NCBI GenBank assembly: GCA_040954595.2
Contig: CM082576.2
Span: 15,438,001-15,502,000, forward strand
Direction of reading: 5' to 3'
Length of the DNA: 64,000 nt
Source of the DNA: Balanoglossus misakiensis
Taxonomy: Eukaryota; Hemichordata
A program made the translations under genes and the position numbers. Positions 23,048-36,123 of this stretch are shown here, piece by piece. A model generated the notes under the pieces. It searched no databases. It was given only the letters and a program-made list of their open reading frames with translations, and was not told where the DNA came from. Position 1 is the stretch's first letter. The number at the start of each line of letters is the position of its first letter.

Positions 23048-25722
23048 TGTCTGTCTGTCTATCTGTATATAGCGACCGGATACACGTGTACAATTGCAGG
23101 TGAAGATGAGTAATGTCCGAACTGATTAGTTGCCAATTCATCATCTTGAAAACGCACGCCTAAAGTTCATGATTAGATTTGATTGTTTTCTCAATCATTT
23201 GATATAACATAAATTGGTTCGCTGAAACTTGACGAATATTGAATCATACAGAATAAAGAACTGTGATATAGTCACCTGTGACAGGTTGATGTATCAATTT
23301 TTTCTATGCACATAGAGGAAGCTTTGTCATTTAAACATCATCATGTCAATAATGCGACCAAGAGTTAGACCCGAATAGTTTATAATTTGCATGGTTTTGT
23401 AGGTTATATGAGAGATTGACATAATTATTGTAAGTAAGAAGTTTTTAAAACGACTGCGTCATATTATATCATATAAGACGTCGTAATAATATCGATTGTA
23501 CAAACCTAATAACAAATACGGTAATATATCTAAATTATGAATTAATTGGAATCGACATCAAGTACAATATTGTTCATTGTCATATTGCCAATTTAAGATC
23601 ATGTCGTTCACGGATAATTTAACCATCTTCTTATAAATGACGTTTGAGCGCCATGAACATTATTGCTCATATGGGACTCTGAAGAGAATATTCTGTTGAC
23701 ATGCAATATGCATAAAAACGCTAAAGGTGATACCAAATTAAATGCGTTCGGCAATGCGGCGTACGCCGAGGTATCATTCTTAATTTACCCAAATTGTTTG
23801 GTGTTCAATGTTGATGAACAAGTATTGCAGTCTGCATTCAGCTGGCGGATGTTTACCTGGCAAAACCCCATCTATCAGATGAACAAGCCGAGATTTGGAA
23901 ATTCACTGATATTGCATGGACAGTATTTTGGAGATGAGCGCCATTCTTGATTTAACTCAACAAAACGCATAAACGAACGGTTCACTTAAGTTTTTCTACA
24001 GATTATTTCTCAGAGCTATAATTAAGGCAATTCAAACATAATAATGAAATTGATCAGAAATTGTAAAAATAAGTTTTCTTTTAAAGATCTGACAAACTGT
24101 TTTGCTGACAGCATGCATTATTCGCACGCTGGTAATGTTCGACGGCAGTTATATATGTTCAGATTTTTTTCACCAATCCTAGTACAAAAGCAACAAAATC
24201 CGGTAATGGGAATATAAATAATACATGAATATACATCATACAAATAGATAAAGTTAAAGAGTTTTCTTTTGATAATAAAAGTTCCTTACAAACGGTTTGT
24301 TTGACCAAGATATTTGGGCATAAATCCGTTGCCAAAATCCTATATCATGCAACTTAAATATTTCATAAAATCATTCTGCTATTTCTAATCTTAATGCGTT
24401 AATATTTGATTGTACACAATTTAAACTCCACTTCCTTTACCCGTAGGTTGTTATTTGCATATTTAAACATTTGTCGGAAAGCAGCAAATTCAGCTATCTG
24501 TATACATTGTATATGGGTACTGTGTTTATTCTGATTCCTATTTTCGTCCTGGCTTCTGTTCTGGGAGCATTTTATGACTGTTGGTTCTAATTTTAATCTT
24601 GTGTTTTTTTTCTCACCCGTATGCAGATATATGGTATAAAGGACGATGTGCCCATTGATGTATATTTACGGGTATGGGAAAGAGGACAGCCAAACGTCTT
24701 CTCATTATATTACTTAAAATCCAAACGAAACACGCCTCACGTAAACATGCTTACATATTTTGCCAGTCTCAGCTGGTCATCGAACACTGGTAGGGAGAAA
24801 CACTCACGTAAATATTTGAATAATAAATTAGTTGCGATTCAAATATGGTTGCCTGGGTTATCAGCATACACACTGGAGCACTGCCATTCTCTGCATTCTC
24901 TGTCTTGGAGATTCAACTTTAAATAGGGGTGTCCATCGCGACTGAAAGTCATTCTAGTCACGGTACGCCGCAAAGTGGCTCAAAGGGGCTAATTTTATGC
25001 ACAGCTAATCGTTTGTTTCCCAAAAACATTCTCGAGCACGTGCAAAGACAAAAGGTGTATTGTTTATACATGCCTACATGTACGTCAATATGTATGTGCC
25101 TTTAAAGGGAGAGTAGCTGCAGCTTGTTGATATTAATGACAATATAGCTAGGATATTCAACCGGCTTTTGAGACGTGGTGGTCTTGTGACGTGGCCGGGC
25201 GATTTTCAATCTTGTGACGGGTGCTGTTATTGTGTTGTTAGATCATATCATCAAATAGAAATTTTAGTAATGTTCCAGGTTGAAACTGTACTATCTGCAT
25301 TCAAATGGCCAATATGAACCAAAGAATAGATACGTCAAATATTATAGAATAATCAATTCTCATTCGACTCTTGACGAAATACTTGTATGACTGCAAATGT
25401 CATGCCTTATTGACGTTCCAACTAATCCAGCCAGATTACATTGGTAATCCTTCAGGGATTCACAGCGGATTATCTGCTTAACTTGATACAAATAATTTAT
25501 CCTTGCCAGCGATACCGGAAGCCTCGCTGAATGTTAAATTATGTTTGCTATCGACAGGCGATTAAACATGAATAAGATACATCTCCTTTTTAAAACTTTA
25601 TTCAAAAGTTATCTTGCAGCAATGTAGACCAATAGACAAACGCTAGCGCATAGAAAAGTCAGCTTATAGTTTGGTTCATGTGTTTTATGGTTCCATGTTT
25701 TCATAAGAATTATGGTCTATTT
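23048..25722. other. Non-coding stretch
   Basis: About 2.7 kb without a recognisable gene. Starts with a short TCTG-rich run beside the transposon end. A word like a TTAA-type transposon end (TTTAAAGGGAGAGTAG, about 25101) has no partner within several hundred bases. Confidence 0.35.
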
Positions 25723-26060
25723 TGTTTGTATGTATGTATGTATGTATGTATGTATGTATGTATGTATGTATGTATGTATGTATGTATGTATGTATGTATG
25801 TATGTATGTATGTATGTATGTATGTATGTATGTATGTATGTATGTATGTATGTATGTATGTATGTATGTATGTATGTATGTATGTATGTATGTATGTATG
25901 TATGTATGTATGTATGTATGTATGTATGTATGTATGTATGTATGTATGTATGTATGTATGTATGTATGTATGTATGTATGTATGTATGTATGTATGTGTG
26001 TGTGTATGTATGTATGTATGTATGTATGTATTTATGTATGTGTGTATGTGTGTGTGTATG
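25723..26060 (+). repeat. (TATG)n microsatellite, about 330 bp
   Basis: Almost pure TATG/GTAT tetranucleotide for about 270 bp, then interrupted by GTGTGTG and a TTTATG variant. Open in three forward frames (Met-Tyr-Val-Cys repeats), which is a property of the repeat and not evidence of coding. Confidence 0.98.
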
Positions 26061-27422
26061 ACTGACTAACTGACTGATTTGTTTGTTGGTTGTTTGTATT
26101 TGAACAGCAAAAAGCCTAATTACAGGATGTCCATTCTTTTAACTTTAGTTCGAAAGCTTTTCCACTTCTGTTTTCCATTAAACGTAGACAATTTGTTTCT
26201 CACCCAACCGAACGTCCATTTATGACCACTTTCATAAATTCGAGAGAGTTGGGTAAATTGCATACATTGTTATGTATGGGATCCTCCGGGGTTGACAGGT
26301 TAAAGATTAATGACAAACACTTTGAGGACCCAAGATGAGGGTTGCCCATATTCTGTTCCTATTTGAAAGTTGTAAATGTAAATTCTCTTGCAAGAGAGGG
26401 TCTTGATCTGATTTATTTTTTGACTTGGGCTGCTTTCATCCATAACTGAATGATTAATAACGTTTGTTTTTTGCTCGAGTTAAAATGTACGCTAATTTCA
26501 CTTAAACATCTCGCTGTCAGCAGTGGTCATAAAAGCGTCTCGACATAAATCAAATATTTTACGCAGGAAATCTAATCAGCTAAGGTCAGATGAGGTGACA
26601 TTTAAATTAACTAGGAAATCATCTGTGATTTTTTCCATACCATTTGATCTCTTGTGAATAGCTCGCCAAACACATAAAGGCAAACATCAATTGTCTCTTA
26701 TTTGCATGATCAAAACCGACATGTACTCAGTTCGCTCACAGGAAAATACTAAGACCAACACGGTGAAACACATTTCACTTTAATGGCTGGAGTGTTATCT
26801 TTGGTAAACACTTAATGTATCGACAACTGTGTAAGATTTACGCAGTTAATAGATTATATTACTTTGGCTTTGCTAACTATAAACAAATCGTGTCAAGGAC
26901 ACTGTGGTCCCATTTAGGGATTACACAAGAAAAAGTCTACACTGGAGTACGTTACAGACAGACACACATATTCGAAAGGAGCATCTCAACCAAAGTTGCC
27001 ATCCCACCGCTGCCACCTATTGTGACGGAGACCCGAACGGTCCACCGGTAGGGATACAACAGGACTTATCAGGAAAAGTTGCACACAGCCGAAACTTTTG
27101 GTTCCTTCTTCTCATGGTAGGCAGGCTAAACACGTGACCCAGAACGCACTTCTGATTGGTGTAGAACTTACCAAGGACTAGATGGGGGAACCCCTCCATA
27201 GCTTGTCACTCATACAAGACAGCCCAACATCGGTCACCATGGCAACATCACCACGCAAGTGAAGCCACACAAAAACACCTGAGAAGATTAGCCTAGCTCC
27301 ATATATAAATTAGAGGTGATTTGTATCCCTTTACATGTAGGTTTCGAGTATATCAGATTCTGTCTCATGAGAATTAGCAAGGAGTTTGCCGTAAAATACT
27401 GTACATCTTAGGAAAAGAATGC
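26061..27422. other. Non-coding stretch
   Basis: No gene recognised. Two overlapping forward open frames at 26815-27137 and one reverse frame at 27017-27199 cover the same bases and lack motifs. Confidence 0.35.
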
Positions 27423-27779
27423 TTAAGAGGACAAAGTTTCTCTCTCGCTGCCCTTTTTCCATTAATGATGTTTGATACAAGACACCGTTTGTGTTATTCT
27501 TCATGTGGATATATAGTGAATCAACGTTCAACCACAAACAACTTCCACCCACTTGTTGAACGGAGAGTGAAACAATCGCCAAAATGAATAATCAGTCTCT
27601 ACCATGTATTCATTTTGGGCGAGATTTTTACTCTCATGTCCTACAAACGGGTTGGAAGTTGTGTGTGGTCAAACGTTGATTGACTATTTATCCACATGAA
27701 GAATAACATAAACGGTGTCTTGTATCAATCATAATTAATGGAAAAATGGCAGCTAGAGAGAGAGACTTTGTCCCTTTAA
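27423..27779. mobile_element. TTAA-flanked foldback MITE, family A copy 1
   Basis: Element 27427-27775 between TTAA sites (27423-27426 and 27776-27779). Long inverted arms (about 150 bp each): left begins GAGGACAAAGTTTCTCTCTC, right ends GAGAGACTTTGTCCCT. The arms include TCCATTAAT, GTTTGATACAAGACACCG and ATGTGGATATATAG words and their inverses. The second copy is at 30304-30659. TTAA duplications with AGGG-type ends are typical of Kolobok (also piggyBac) elements; no transposase is present. Confidence 0.8.
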
Positions 27780-29378
27780 TAATTATGCTGTTACTTCTCC
27801 ACACACAAACACAACAGATATGGGACATATGCATATAACCATGCATCAGTATAGGCCCTATCCAGATATTCAGCTCTGACACACGTAGTACGAGTCGAAC
27901 CCAACTCATCGTTTACCGGTTTACTTCCTTTATTCGACTCACGCATCACTTAAAAGTTTGAAAACTGACATTCCACCGAACAGCAGAGCGGCATTAAGAT
28001 GTGTAGTGCAACAATTTCGAAACTGCAGCTCGGGGTTCAGGGGTTATGTTAACAGGGATAATGCTGTCATCCATGCGTGTTAGCATATCTGCCGCCGAGA
28101 CATACATCCAGATGGTCTCTTAATAAAACACACAACTGAGCACATATAAAACTATAGAAAACACACATCACTTTTTATGCGGATGAAAATAAGCACATCG
28201 TCAGCAAGCGACAGGTTGGTTTCTTTACACATAAATAGATTTTACGGTTCTTTTCACTGAATATGTGTGATGATTGCCAACGTTTGATCGCATCTAGACT
28301 GTTCGTCGAAAGGCAGATGGCGACCAGGCACTCTGGCAGATGACGCCATTGCCAAAATCAACACTGGGGTGACAGAGTCACCCCTTCAATTTGCATAGAT
28401 TGCCGTGTGAGATTAAAGAGCGAGTATCGAATGAAATAAATACCGTTTATCTGATCAGAGCCAGTCAGTAGAGAATGGAAGAGCTCCTCAACCAAATGAG
28501 AGAAATATCAGATCTTCCTCTCTGGACTTGTCTTATTTCCAACAGTAGACGACATCAAAGGGTACCTCTTTTTGCTAATGTGACGCACATCAAAACAACT
28601 AAGAGAGGTACATGTATGCCGCGCTGTATACCACACATGAAGGTGCTTGTATTATTCTGCTATGTATAGATGTTGGTCTCAATTTATTTTAAACGTCCGG
28701 AAATAGAAGCTGCACAATCATCATTCGTCCTCTCGTTGTTAACATTGTCCATTTTTTCCTATTTCAAGCTCCACATGCGAAAATACGCTGAGACAGACGA
28801 ATTCACGGCTTGAAATCTGAACGTATCCCATATAGCCACATTTCCAACTGTGAAAGGCGATCGGGCGATCCAGATGCAGGTTGCAGGACCATTCCAATGG
28901 GATTGCGATGTACACATTCAAAGTGTATAATCTCACATTCAAAATATCCCTTTTTTACAATTATATCACATTGAGAAACACCCGACCGAGTTAAAATGAT
29001 GCATGCAATAAATTTCAACGATATAATCAATCCTAATAACAGCGCACATTAGAAACACGTGAAGTGGGGACAAGATATGTCGACATTTTTAATACGGTCC
29101 ACCTCTGTTTCTGAAATAAATAATTCTGTAAACGTGCCATGATATCAACGTATGTGGATTGCCATATCAGTACAAAGGGCGACAAATAACGAGATATATA
29201 TCACCAGTAAATTGTGGAGCATACTGTGCGTGGGCTATACACGGACCTCGTCTCTACAGTAGCAGTCGATCGACGGTGTCATGCATTGTCGTCAGTCACT
29301 GTGATTTCGATCCATGAGTTTCGAGTCTTTCTGAATCAGTGCGGTTTCGTAAATCTCTATCCCATGCCCCCAAGGCCC
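27780..29378. other. Non-coding stretch
   Basis: About 1.6 kb, no exon or repeat boundary I can support. Open frames of 60-75 codons overlap in different frames. Confidence 0.35.
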
Positions 29379-29426
29379 CCAAAACAAACAAACAAACAAA
29401 CAAACAAACAAACAAACAAACAAAAC
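29379..29426 (+). repeat. (AAAC)n microsatellite
   Basis: About ten units of CAAA/AAAC following a C-rich stretch (CCCCCAAGGCCCCC). Confidence 0.95.
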
Positions 29427-30303
29427 ATGTATCTGACTTCTCTTTTAGGCGAGTTCATTTGCATCGGTTCATCACAGCACTTTTATTGTGATTTCTCAGA
29501 TGGAGCCTAATTAAAACATACGAGCCCATGTCGTCACTGTTATAAAACAATTGCACAATGCCAGTATGATGCATTGAATGCGAGACAAAACATGCAATAT
29601 TATTTGCGTGTGAAATTACGGTGGCGCATGGGGTCATTTTTTACACCTTGTATAAGATTATTCCATTTCGTCGAAAAACAACAACATCGAAATGTGAATT
29701 TAATGCATGTCTTACATATACCTTTAAAAATAACATCCGCTCAATTTTTCGCCGAGTTACAAATTGATATGTTTCAACGCACTATAATTCACGCTTAATC
29801 GTAATATCTCTCGCTCAAATTAATGCCATATTGAGCATTTACACGTCACAAATAGCATGATGAAAATTGAGAACGCAGGATTGAAACATATGTTCCTTTA
29901 TATATGGCCTACTCATATCACAACACAATAGGCCGTGTTCGATATACATATGCTGCAGTGTTAATCACTGATAACAAAATGTCATTAAATATGCAAACAA
30001 CAATTCATCGATTAGAAACTGGAAGTGTCTGTTTATACATTGTATTCTAAGCGATGATATACTACCATAACCTTGTTCAGAAATCACAATCATTACTAGT
30101 CAACTCACAGCTGCACAACACACCACAACAACACGCATGAAAGCAAATTCTTCCCGACATATAGAGCTATAGCCATATATCAACCTGTAAGTCATATGCA
30201 TTTCTACTTTAAAATAATTCAGGATTAAACTTCATCAGCACCACATTTCAAAGGGAAGTCAAGTGTAAAGTTGAAAATAACAATTTTGAAACATATATCT
30301 CAA
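29427..30303. other. Non-coding stretch
   Basis: AT-rich; nothing recognised. Confidence 0.35.
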
Positions 30304-30659
30304 TTAAAGGGACAAAGTCTCTCTCCAACTGCCTCTTTTCCATTAATTATGTTTGATACAAGACACTGTTTATGTTAATGTAAATGTGGATATATAGTGA
30401 ATCAATGATCAACCACACAAAACTTCCATCCCACTTGTATGATATGAGAGTAAAAACTCCCCCAAAATGAATAAATGGTAAAGAACAATTATTCATTTTG
30501 GCGAGTTTTTTTCACTCTCCTGTCTATAAGAGGGATGGAAGTTGTGTGTTGTTGAACGTTCATTCACTAAATAACCACATGTAGAATAACAAACGGTGTC
30601 TTGTATCAAATATAATTAATGGAAAAAAGGGCAGCAAGAGAGAGACTTTGTCCCTTTAA
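30304..30659. mobile_element. TTAA-flanked foldback MITE, family A copy 2
   Basis: Element 30308-30655 between intact TTAA sites at 30304-30307 and 30656-30659. Ends AGGGACAAAGTCTCTCTC and GAGAGACTTTGTCCCT. Closely similar to the copy at 27423-27779 over its whole length, including the central pair ATGAATAA...TTATTCATTTTGGCGAG. This copy keeps the better left end. Confidence 0.85.
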
Positions 30660-31980
30660 CACAGCGCTTGAAACATTCAAAGGAAACTTGTATGTGAGAG
30701 GTAATTACTCGTACTTTATTTTCCCTTTTGGGTTAGATATTAGTTAATTCCACAATCTCTCGATCTTGATATCGAGACACAGGACAAGCTTGTAAAACAA
30801 CATGTAGCAAATATATAACGTATATATATGAACCAGTTTGCGAAGGAAGGTATAGGATCGAATATCAAACGCATTTTTTTCCAGATTCAATTGAGGTATC
30901 CTGCTTTTCTCTCTGATGCGCGACCTATAAATAAATTATTTGCACGCCAATAAACGTTCTAATTGAAATCAAAAGATGTGTGTATCTAGCGCACACCGTC
31001 ACTGTTGGCTTACAATGCATAGTTGTTTGTAGGTCCTCGTTATTCCCTGGAGGGAGGCATGTCAATTTGTGTAAAACAAACAATAATTTCCTGCACAATG
31101 AAGCGGCTCTTTTTTGTCCATAACACAAATTAATTGTCAACCAACCAACCCGTATAAATAGTACGAAAAATAAAAGGAGAGTGTCAGACTTTATCCACCG
31201 CGAAGATGAAAATATACGACTGCGAAAAACCAATTTCACTTTTGGGAAAAAGGCTCACAGGCACGGCATGGGTGTCTAACCAAGTGGTAAACGCGCCGCT
31301 CTGCGCCCGTTCTTCTATCAACACGTGTCTTAAATGACAACAACCCGCTGTGGGTCATCCGTGTTTTAGACAATTGAATAGTTAAGTACAGTCATTCCAA
31401 TCTATATCATCAAGCCATCACACGTGGGAGGAGACGAAACGGCGTACCAAAAGATCATCAGCCCACGATGGAAGCTCACTGTCGGGGGTTGATTAAGACG
31501 CGAAGACAACATTCGTCCTGCAAAATTTCTTTGAAGCTTTCTTTGAGAGGGTCCAGGAAGTGTGTATTTATTTGATAATGTCGTGCAAATACTCGAAAAT
31601 TATTTTATTTGAAGTCTCCGGGCCCTCTTTCAACACCGCGGTCAAAGCATTGCACGGCAATTTTACTCTGACTTCCCCATTATTTTGTCAACAGTAAGAC
31701 TAAAATCATATGTCCGTATGATTATTTCTTTTTACCATTTCCATTTGATCAGCTTTTTTGCAAAGGGAGGTTCTTTACACACACGCGCACGCACGTACAT
31801 GCAGCCATACATATTACATTACATGTATGCGCATCTGGGCTGCTAAGATTCGGTGTAAACGCGATAGATAGATAGGTGTTGCCCAAATCGCAAAACGATG
31901 ATGTGAAGCAGTTTAAATTCATTGTGAAATAGCAATTAATTACTTGTACATGTGTGTAATGGTGACGTATGGGCGCAAGC
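30660..31980. other. Non-coding stretch
   Basis: No gene recognised. TGTCTAACCAAGTGGTAAACGC near 31271 resembles an RNA polymerase III A box, but no B box or tRNA fold follows, so I do not call an RNA gene. Confidence 0.35.
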
Positions 31981-32006
31981 ACATACATACAGACATACAG
32001 ACATAT

Positions 32007-32037
<31 letters not shown>

Positions 32038-32040
32038 GGC

Positions 32041-32081
<41 letters not shown>

Positions 32082-32083
32082 TT
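31981..32083 (+). repeat. (ACAG)n microsatellite
   Basis: ACATACAT/ACAT interrupted start, then about 20 units of GACA with one GGCA interruption. Generates spurious Cys/Leu/Ser/Val open frames on the minus strand. Confidence 0.95.
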
Positions 32084-33368
32084 CATAATACAATGTCGTA
32101 CGAACGAGTTGCACGGATGAGAGGCTGCAAATAAAAATAGCATACGTCCGTAAATCTGTATCTCTATCTCGTCCTTCCCAAAATAGTGGTCGATACACAA
32201 CGCTGCTATTAAAAGTTATATCTTCTCTCACCTTTGCGTTAGCTGAAAAAGCGCACAGACCAACATAATGGATGCCATCACCATAGTGACGAGCTGCCGG
32301 GGATGAGGATCGACAAGTGTGAACTTCTGGCAGTTCTTCTCTTCTGAGACTAATGGTCGATCAGTAACTTCCTATTCGGAATATCGCAGCCAATGGGGTG
32401 TCTATGCGATCAGTTGGCGACGAATGTTTTTGGGTATCCTGGTTGAGAGTGCGCAGGTTGTCGCCCTAAATTGACAGCGAGTGCGGGTTAACAACCAATG
32501 ACTAAGAGCGGCGAACTGCGCGTGCTCACAGCGACCAGACCCACCGTGAGCGTTTCTCCTCGCACAAATGTAACTACCGTAAAACGGGTTATTTTCGCGA
32601 TATTAACAGAGGCAACTGTTATGCGAGGATTAATTTTCACGTTCTCGAATTTCACTGCATCGATCTCCGAAAAACTCACTGCAGATCTAACGCACTACAT
32701 AATAACAAACACTTTATATCTCCACACATCTCTTTTACTGACTGTTCTATTGGAAAAAAAATAACAAATACACAATCTACACATTTGCAAGTTAACGACT
32801 CGGCGGGTGTACAATATAGAATTAACAACAGAAGTCGAATTGATGTTTTGGGTGATTGGAATGTTTAAAGTCACTCCAACACGTTGCCAGTCGGAAGGAA
32901 CACATCAGGAATTATTAATAATTTTTAAAAGTGCTTGGTTTCTTTGCTCGCACAGAAAACAATAAACTCCCCCGTACTTGATTCAAAGAGGTATGTAGCA
33001 TTGATTTGCTTTACTAAAGTGTTCAACCATCTATATACCAACCCCTTTCATCTGCTAAAATACATGTCAACTTGTGCATTTGTGTGAACTTTCATCATTT
33101 GAAAAACGTACAAAATGACAAAAAAGCAAAAAAGGACAAAGAAAATGTCTGAAACAGGACTGATTTTAAAGTACCTTATAGTTGGCTAAAACTCTTTGAG
33201 TGAATGACTATATATGTATGTGACTTCTTTAGTTTCCCTACAAAGATTTATTTGACTACGTTGGAATAAGTAATTGTCTCTGTTGCTGATCAGAAACTTT
33301 GCATGTTGTTGTTCATATACTCTTGATTTCGCTTCCCGATCTTCATATTACTTCATATATTTACATTT
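32084..33368. other. Non-coding stretch
   Basis: No gene recognised. Two mirror open frames at 32488-32764 on opposite strands have no motif. Confidence 0.3.
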
Positions 33369-34049
33369 ATATCCCTGCACCAGAATATACCTGTACTGGT
33401 CATTTTGCTCTGTTTGTGGGAGATACAAAAACACGACACAACCAGAATTGGCGAAAAATGGCCAAGAGATATTGACCCTTTATTGCAAAGTTAACAATGT
33501 GTAAAGATGATGAAAAATTCCTCGCCAGTTGCCTGCCTCAATAAAACAGCAAAAACCTCAACAAGGTAGGTATAGGTCAAAGGTCAACTGGCGAGGAAAA
33601 TTAACATAACACTAAACACTGTAAAATAGGTACATAAAGAATCTCCCACAAAGGTGTGGGCCTAAAAACGCCTCTAACAACTACAATCCAATGCGACAAT
33701 GAGATAAGTAAAGATACAAAGTCCATATAAGCTCTAAAATACATATACCTCCTTCCCATAGGGGAGGTAGATGGGGAGGCGGTGGGAGTGAAAATTCGAG
33801 GAGATGAACCAGCTCGTTGTCTTGAAGTAACGGCTGTAAAATGGAAAAGGCTGTTCCTAGTATTGACTCCCCCCCTATAGGAAACTGCAAATATTGTCAA
33901 GGCGGGAAAATGAAGTTGCTCTTCCATGAAGTGTCTCCCCCGGAGACTAAAGTGCTGTAAACCTCCCTGTCGGATAATAGAAAACTGTAAAACTTGATCA
34001 CTATGAAGCATGTCTATCAATGCGATTATAATAGTGATTATAATCGTGC
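33369..34049 (+). repeat. ~680-bp dispersed repeat, copy 1 (inverted partner at 55349-56031)
   Basis: Shares nearly all its length with the minus strand of 55349-56031, from TATCCCTGCACCAGAATA through CACGACACAACCAGAATTGG to GCGATTATAATAGTGATTAT. Differences include about 30 extra bases here near 33395-33420 and homopolymer changes. Internally, 33515-33600 is a small foldback bounded by TTCCTCGCCAGTTG and CAACTGGCGAGGAA. A 139-codon minus-strand frame (33601-34020) is not intact in the partner as far as I can follow, so I treat this as a transposon-like repeat, not a gene. Confidence 0.75.
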
Positions 34050-34878
34050 TTTTCTTGCTATACCATATTTCTCACCTAATAGACACCGTGGGAGCACTCG
34101 AAAAACATACAATTTTCATAAATCTGAGTGTCTGACTTTATAATATTGTCATTATTTTACTCACAAGTGAAAATTGGATACACTTGATAAAAAACAACAT
34201 TTGCATGATAAACAGAGTTGTGTAGTTAGGTAAAAATAAGAAATATGCCAGTCTTACTGTATTGGTACCAGCAAAATTATGATGACAGCGAGAAGTAACG
34301 AATGATTGAAACACAATGACTAATTCAAAATCCTTCTGAGTTCTCACTCACGGCAGAGCGTACACGTTGGCAACACACTAAGCTATAAAAACAACTTTAT
34401 ATATTTACACATTTCTTTACAATGATAAATGGAAAGCAAAACAACAACTTATAAATTAACTTATATAATATCTCTAAATATCAAAAGCATCAATCGATAT
34501 TTAGGTGATTACAATGTTCAAAATGGCTTTGCAGTGTAGATGTTACGGAACAGCGAAGGGGTTACTATGATTTTAAAACGAGGTTATATGCTCACAAGAG
34601 AGAACGATGTTCGTTGATTCAAAATGTTGTATGTCTTTCTTTCAGAAGCACGTGTCTGACTGACCAACCTAGTTTCACCTCCTACACTACTGAGACCAGG
34701 ATTTTCTGCTAGCATCCAAATTAACGTGTACATTTTCAGATGAATGCAACCTGGCTACAAAATTGCAGAAATGTTTCAATTAACTCACAAAATAAAAGTG
34801 CATGAGGGAATCAATAAACTACTTCCTTGGTATCACTAAATTATTTATCTCACCAATATGGCATCAAAATAATGTTCT

Positions 34879-36102
34879 TTATTGCAGATTACAATATTTT
34901 CTTCCCTGTTTGGATAGCCCTGTTTTAGCCTCCTGTGCTTTTTTACCCCAGAAATACTCCAGACCATACTCCTCTACCCTGTTCATGTATTTCAGTGCGT
35001 TGGCAGTTTCCCCTTGTACTTGGTAAACTTCAGCAATAAGATAACATGCCCATGATATGTTGAATGGGTCATAAAGTGTGCCGATCAGATGGGTACATAT
35101 TTTGGATGCATCACCGTGGCGCTTGAAGAAAGAGAGAGCACAGACCTTCGAAAGAGATGCGTCAGGATACAAACCACCCGCATTTGCAACTGCTCTGTCG
35201 AAATATTCTATGGCTTTCAAAAGACACTGGTGATTACTTTCTATCGGATTGTGTTGGTATTTGGCCAGGTATGCGGTTCCTAGGTTACACATGAAGTGTG
35301 GATTGTATGGATCTTGTGCCACAGCATCGTTAATGACTCGCAATGCTTTCTCGAAGTCTCGAACAGTTCTGTGGCAGTAATAATTGCGTGCATAAGTCAC
35401 TGCGATATTGGATAAAGGGTTTAATTCGAGTGCTTTCTGAATGAGTTGACCTGCTTCTTCACAGCGACCTTCCTCGATTGACAGCTCACTTAAAAGTGCC
35501 AAAGCATAGGTGTGGTGGGCATTTATCTCGAGGATTCTCTCAAGTAAATTTCTTTCCTGGGTCCTAATTTGTATAGCTTCCTTGCATTCTGAATTTTCAT
35601 AAATACGAAAACGCTTTTGCGCAAGAATGTATGCTTGTGACGTCAACCAATCTGTTTGGTTTGGCAACTCTTCTAAAGCACGCTCTAAGCTATTAATTCC
35701 CTCATCACACGTTTGCTTGACAAAATAAGAAAGAGAGATACCCTTGTGAGCATAAACGTACGCTTTCTGTTTCCCTGACAATTTATCAAGCGACAAAGTT
35801 GCTATCAACTTTAGTGTTTCGTCAGTTTTGGCTATATCGCCTAAAATGTAATAAACCCATGCCTTATCTGCAAGAAGAACCAACTTATCACCAAGTGGAC
35901 CATCGTCGTCACCATCACAGCTGTCGATTTCTTTCTGATTGTCGGTGAGGGCGTCATCAAACCTCTGCAAAGCTGCTCTTGCATTTCTCTTATCTGATCT
36001 CAGTTTGGTCGAGTACAGGTAACCTTTCATAGCTTTATGGGGAACTGTCGAGGCAGCCGGCTCGTGATATTTAAGGTTGTTGTCCGAATAACACTGTAAG
36101 AC
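34879..36102 (-). CDS. IFIT-like tetratricopeptide repeat protein, main exon
   Basis: Open frame of about 407 codons from a strong splice acceptor (TCTTTTCTTGTACTCCAG|GTC) to TAA; an in-frame ATG at 36123 lies just outside the acceptor, so the alternative is a 414-residue unspliced start. The protein is almost wholly helical TPRs. Clear repeats include HTYALALLSELSIEEGRCEEA, DFEKALRVINDAV followed by NPHFMCNLGTAYLAKY, and ISWACYLIAEVYQVQGETANALKYM. Order and spacing resemble the IFIT (interferon-induced TPR) family, cytosolic proteins that in vertebrates bind non-self RNA; invertebrate members are usually inferred to be immune. Vertebrate IFITs are about 480 residues, so a short N-terminal exon is probably missing upstream (36103-37122). 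It lies about 1 kb downstream of the glycosyltransferase/TRADD-N gene on the same strand. A direct splice from that gene would be out of phase (phase 1 to phase 0). Confidence 0.75.
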   Translation of the reverse strand, partial: VLQCYSDNNLKYHEPAASTVPHKAMKGYLYSTKLRSDKRNARAALQRFDDALTDNQKEIDSCDGDDDGPLGDKLVLLADKAWVYYILGDIAKTDETLKLIATLSLDKLSGKQKAYVYAHKGISLSYFVKQTCDEGINSLERALEELPNQTDWLTSQAYILAQKRFRIYENSECKEAIQIRTQERNLLERILEINAHHTYALALLSELSIEEGRCEEAGQLIQKALELNPLSNIAVTYARNYYCHRTVRDFEKALRVINDAVAQDPYNPHFMCNLGTAYLAKYQHNPIESNHQCLLKAIEYFDRAVANAGGLYPDASLSKVCALSFFKRHGDASKICTHLIGTLYDPFNISWACYLIAEVYQVQGETANALKYMNRVEEYGLEYFWGKKAQEAKTGLSKQGRKYCNLQ

Positions 36103-36123
36103 CTGGAGTACAAGAAAAGACAT

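Noticed and set aside
15825-23096. A model in which the CACTG element split one long LINE, using GTGCAATTG / GTACAATTG as target duplication
   Set aside because: The match is imperfect and short, and the sequence right of 23047 shows no LINE coding on the minus strand.
25678-26069. Three overlapping open frames of 115-127 codons with Met-Tyr-Val-Cys repeats
   Set aside because: They are translations of the (TATG)n microsatellite, which has no stop in any forward frame.
31262-31370. tRNA or tRNA-derived SINE (TCTAACCAAGTGGTAAACGC)
   Set aside because: No B box, no cloverleaf and no matching copy in the window.
31749-32231. 160-codon minus-strand frame with Cys-Leu-Ser-Val repeats
   Set aside because: Created by the (ACAG)n microsatellite; no domain outside it.
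33601-34020. 139-codon minus-strand open frame
   Set aside because: Lies in a dispersed repeat whose other copy has indels and homopolymer changes that break the frame; no recognisable domain.
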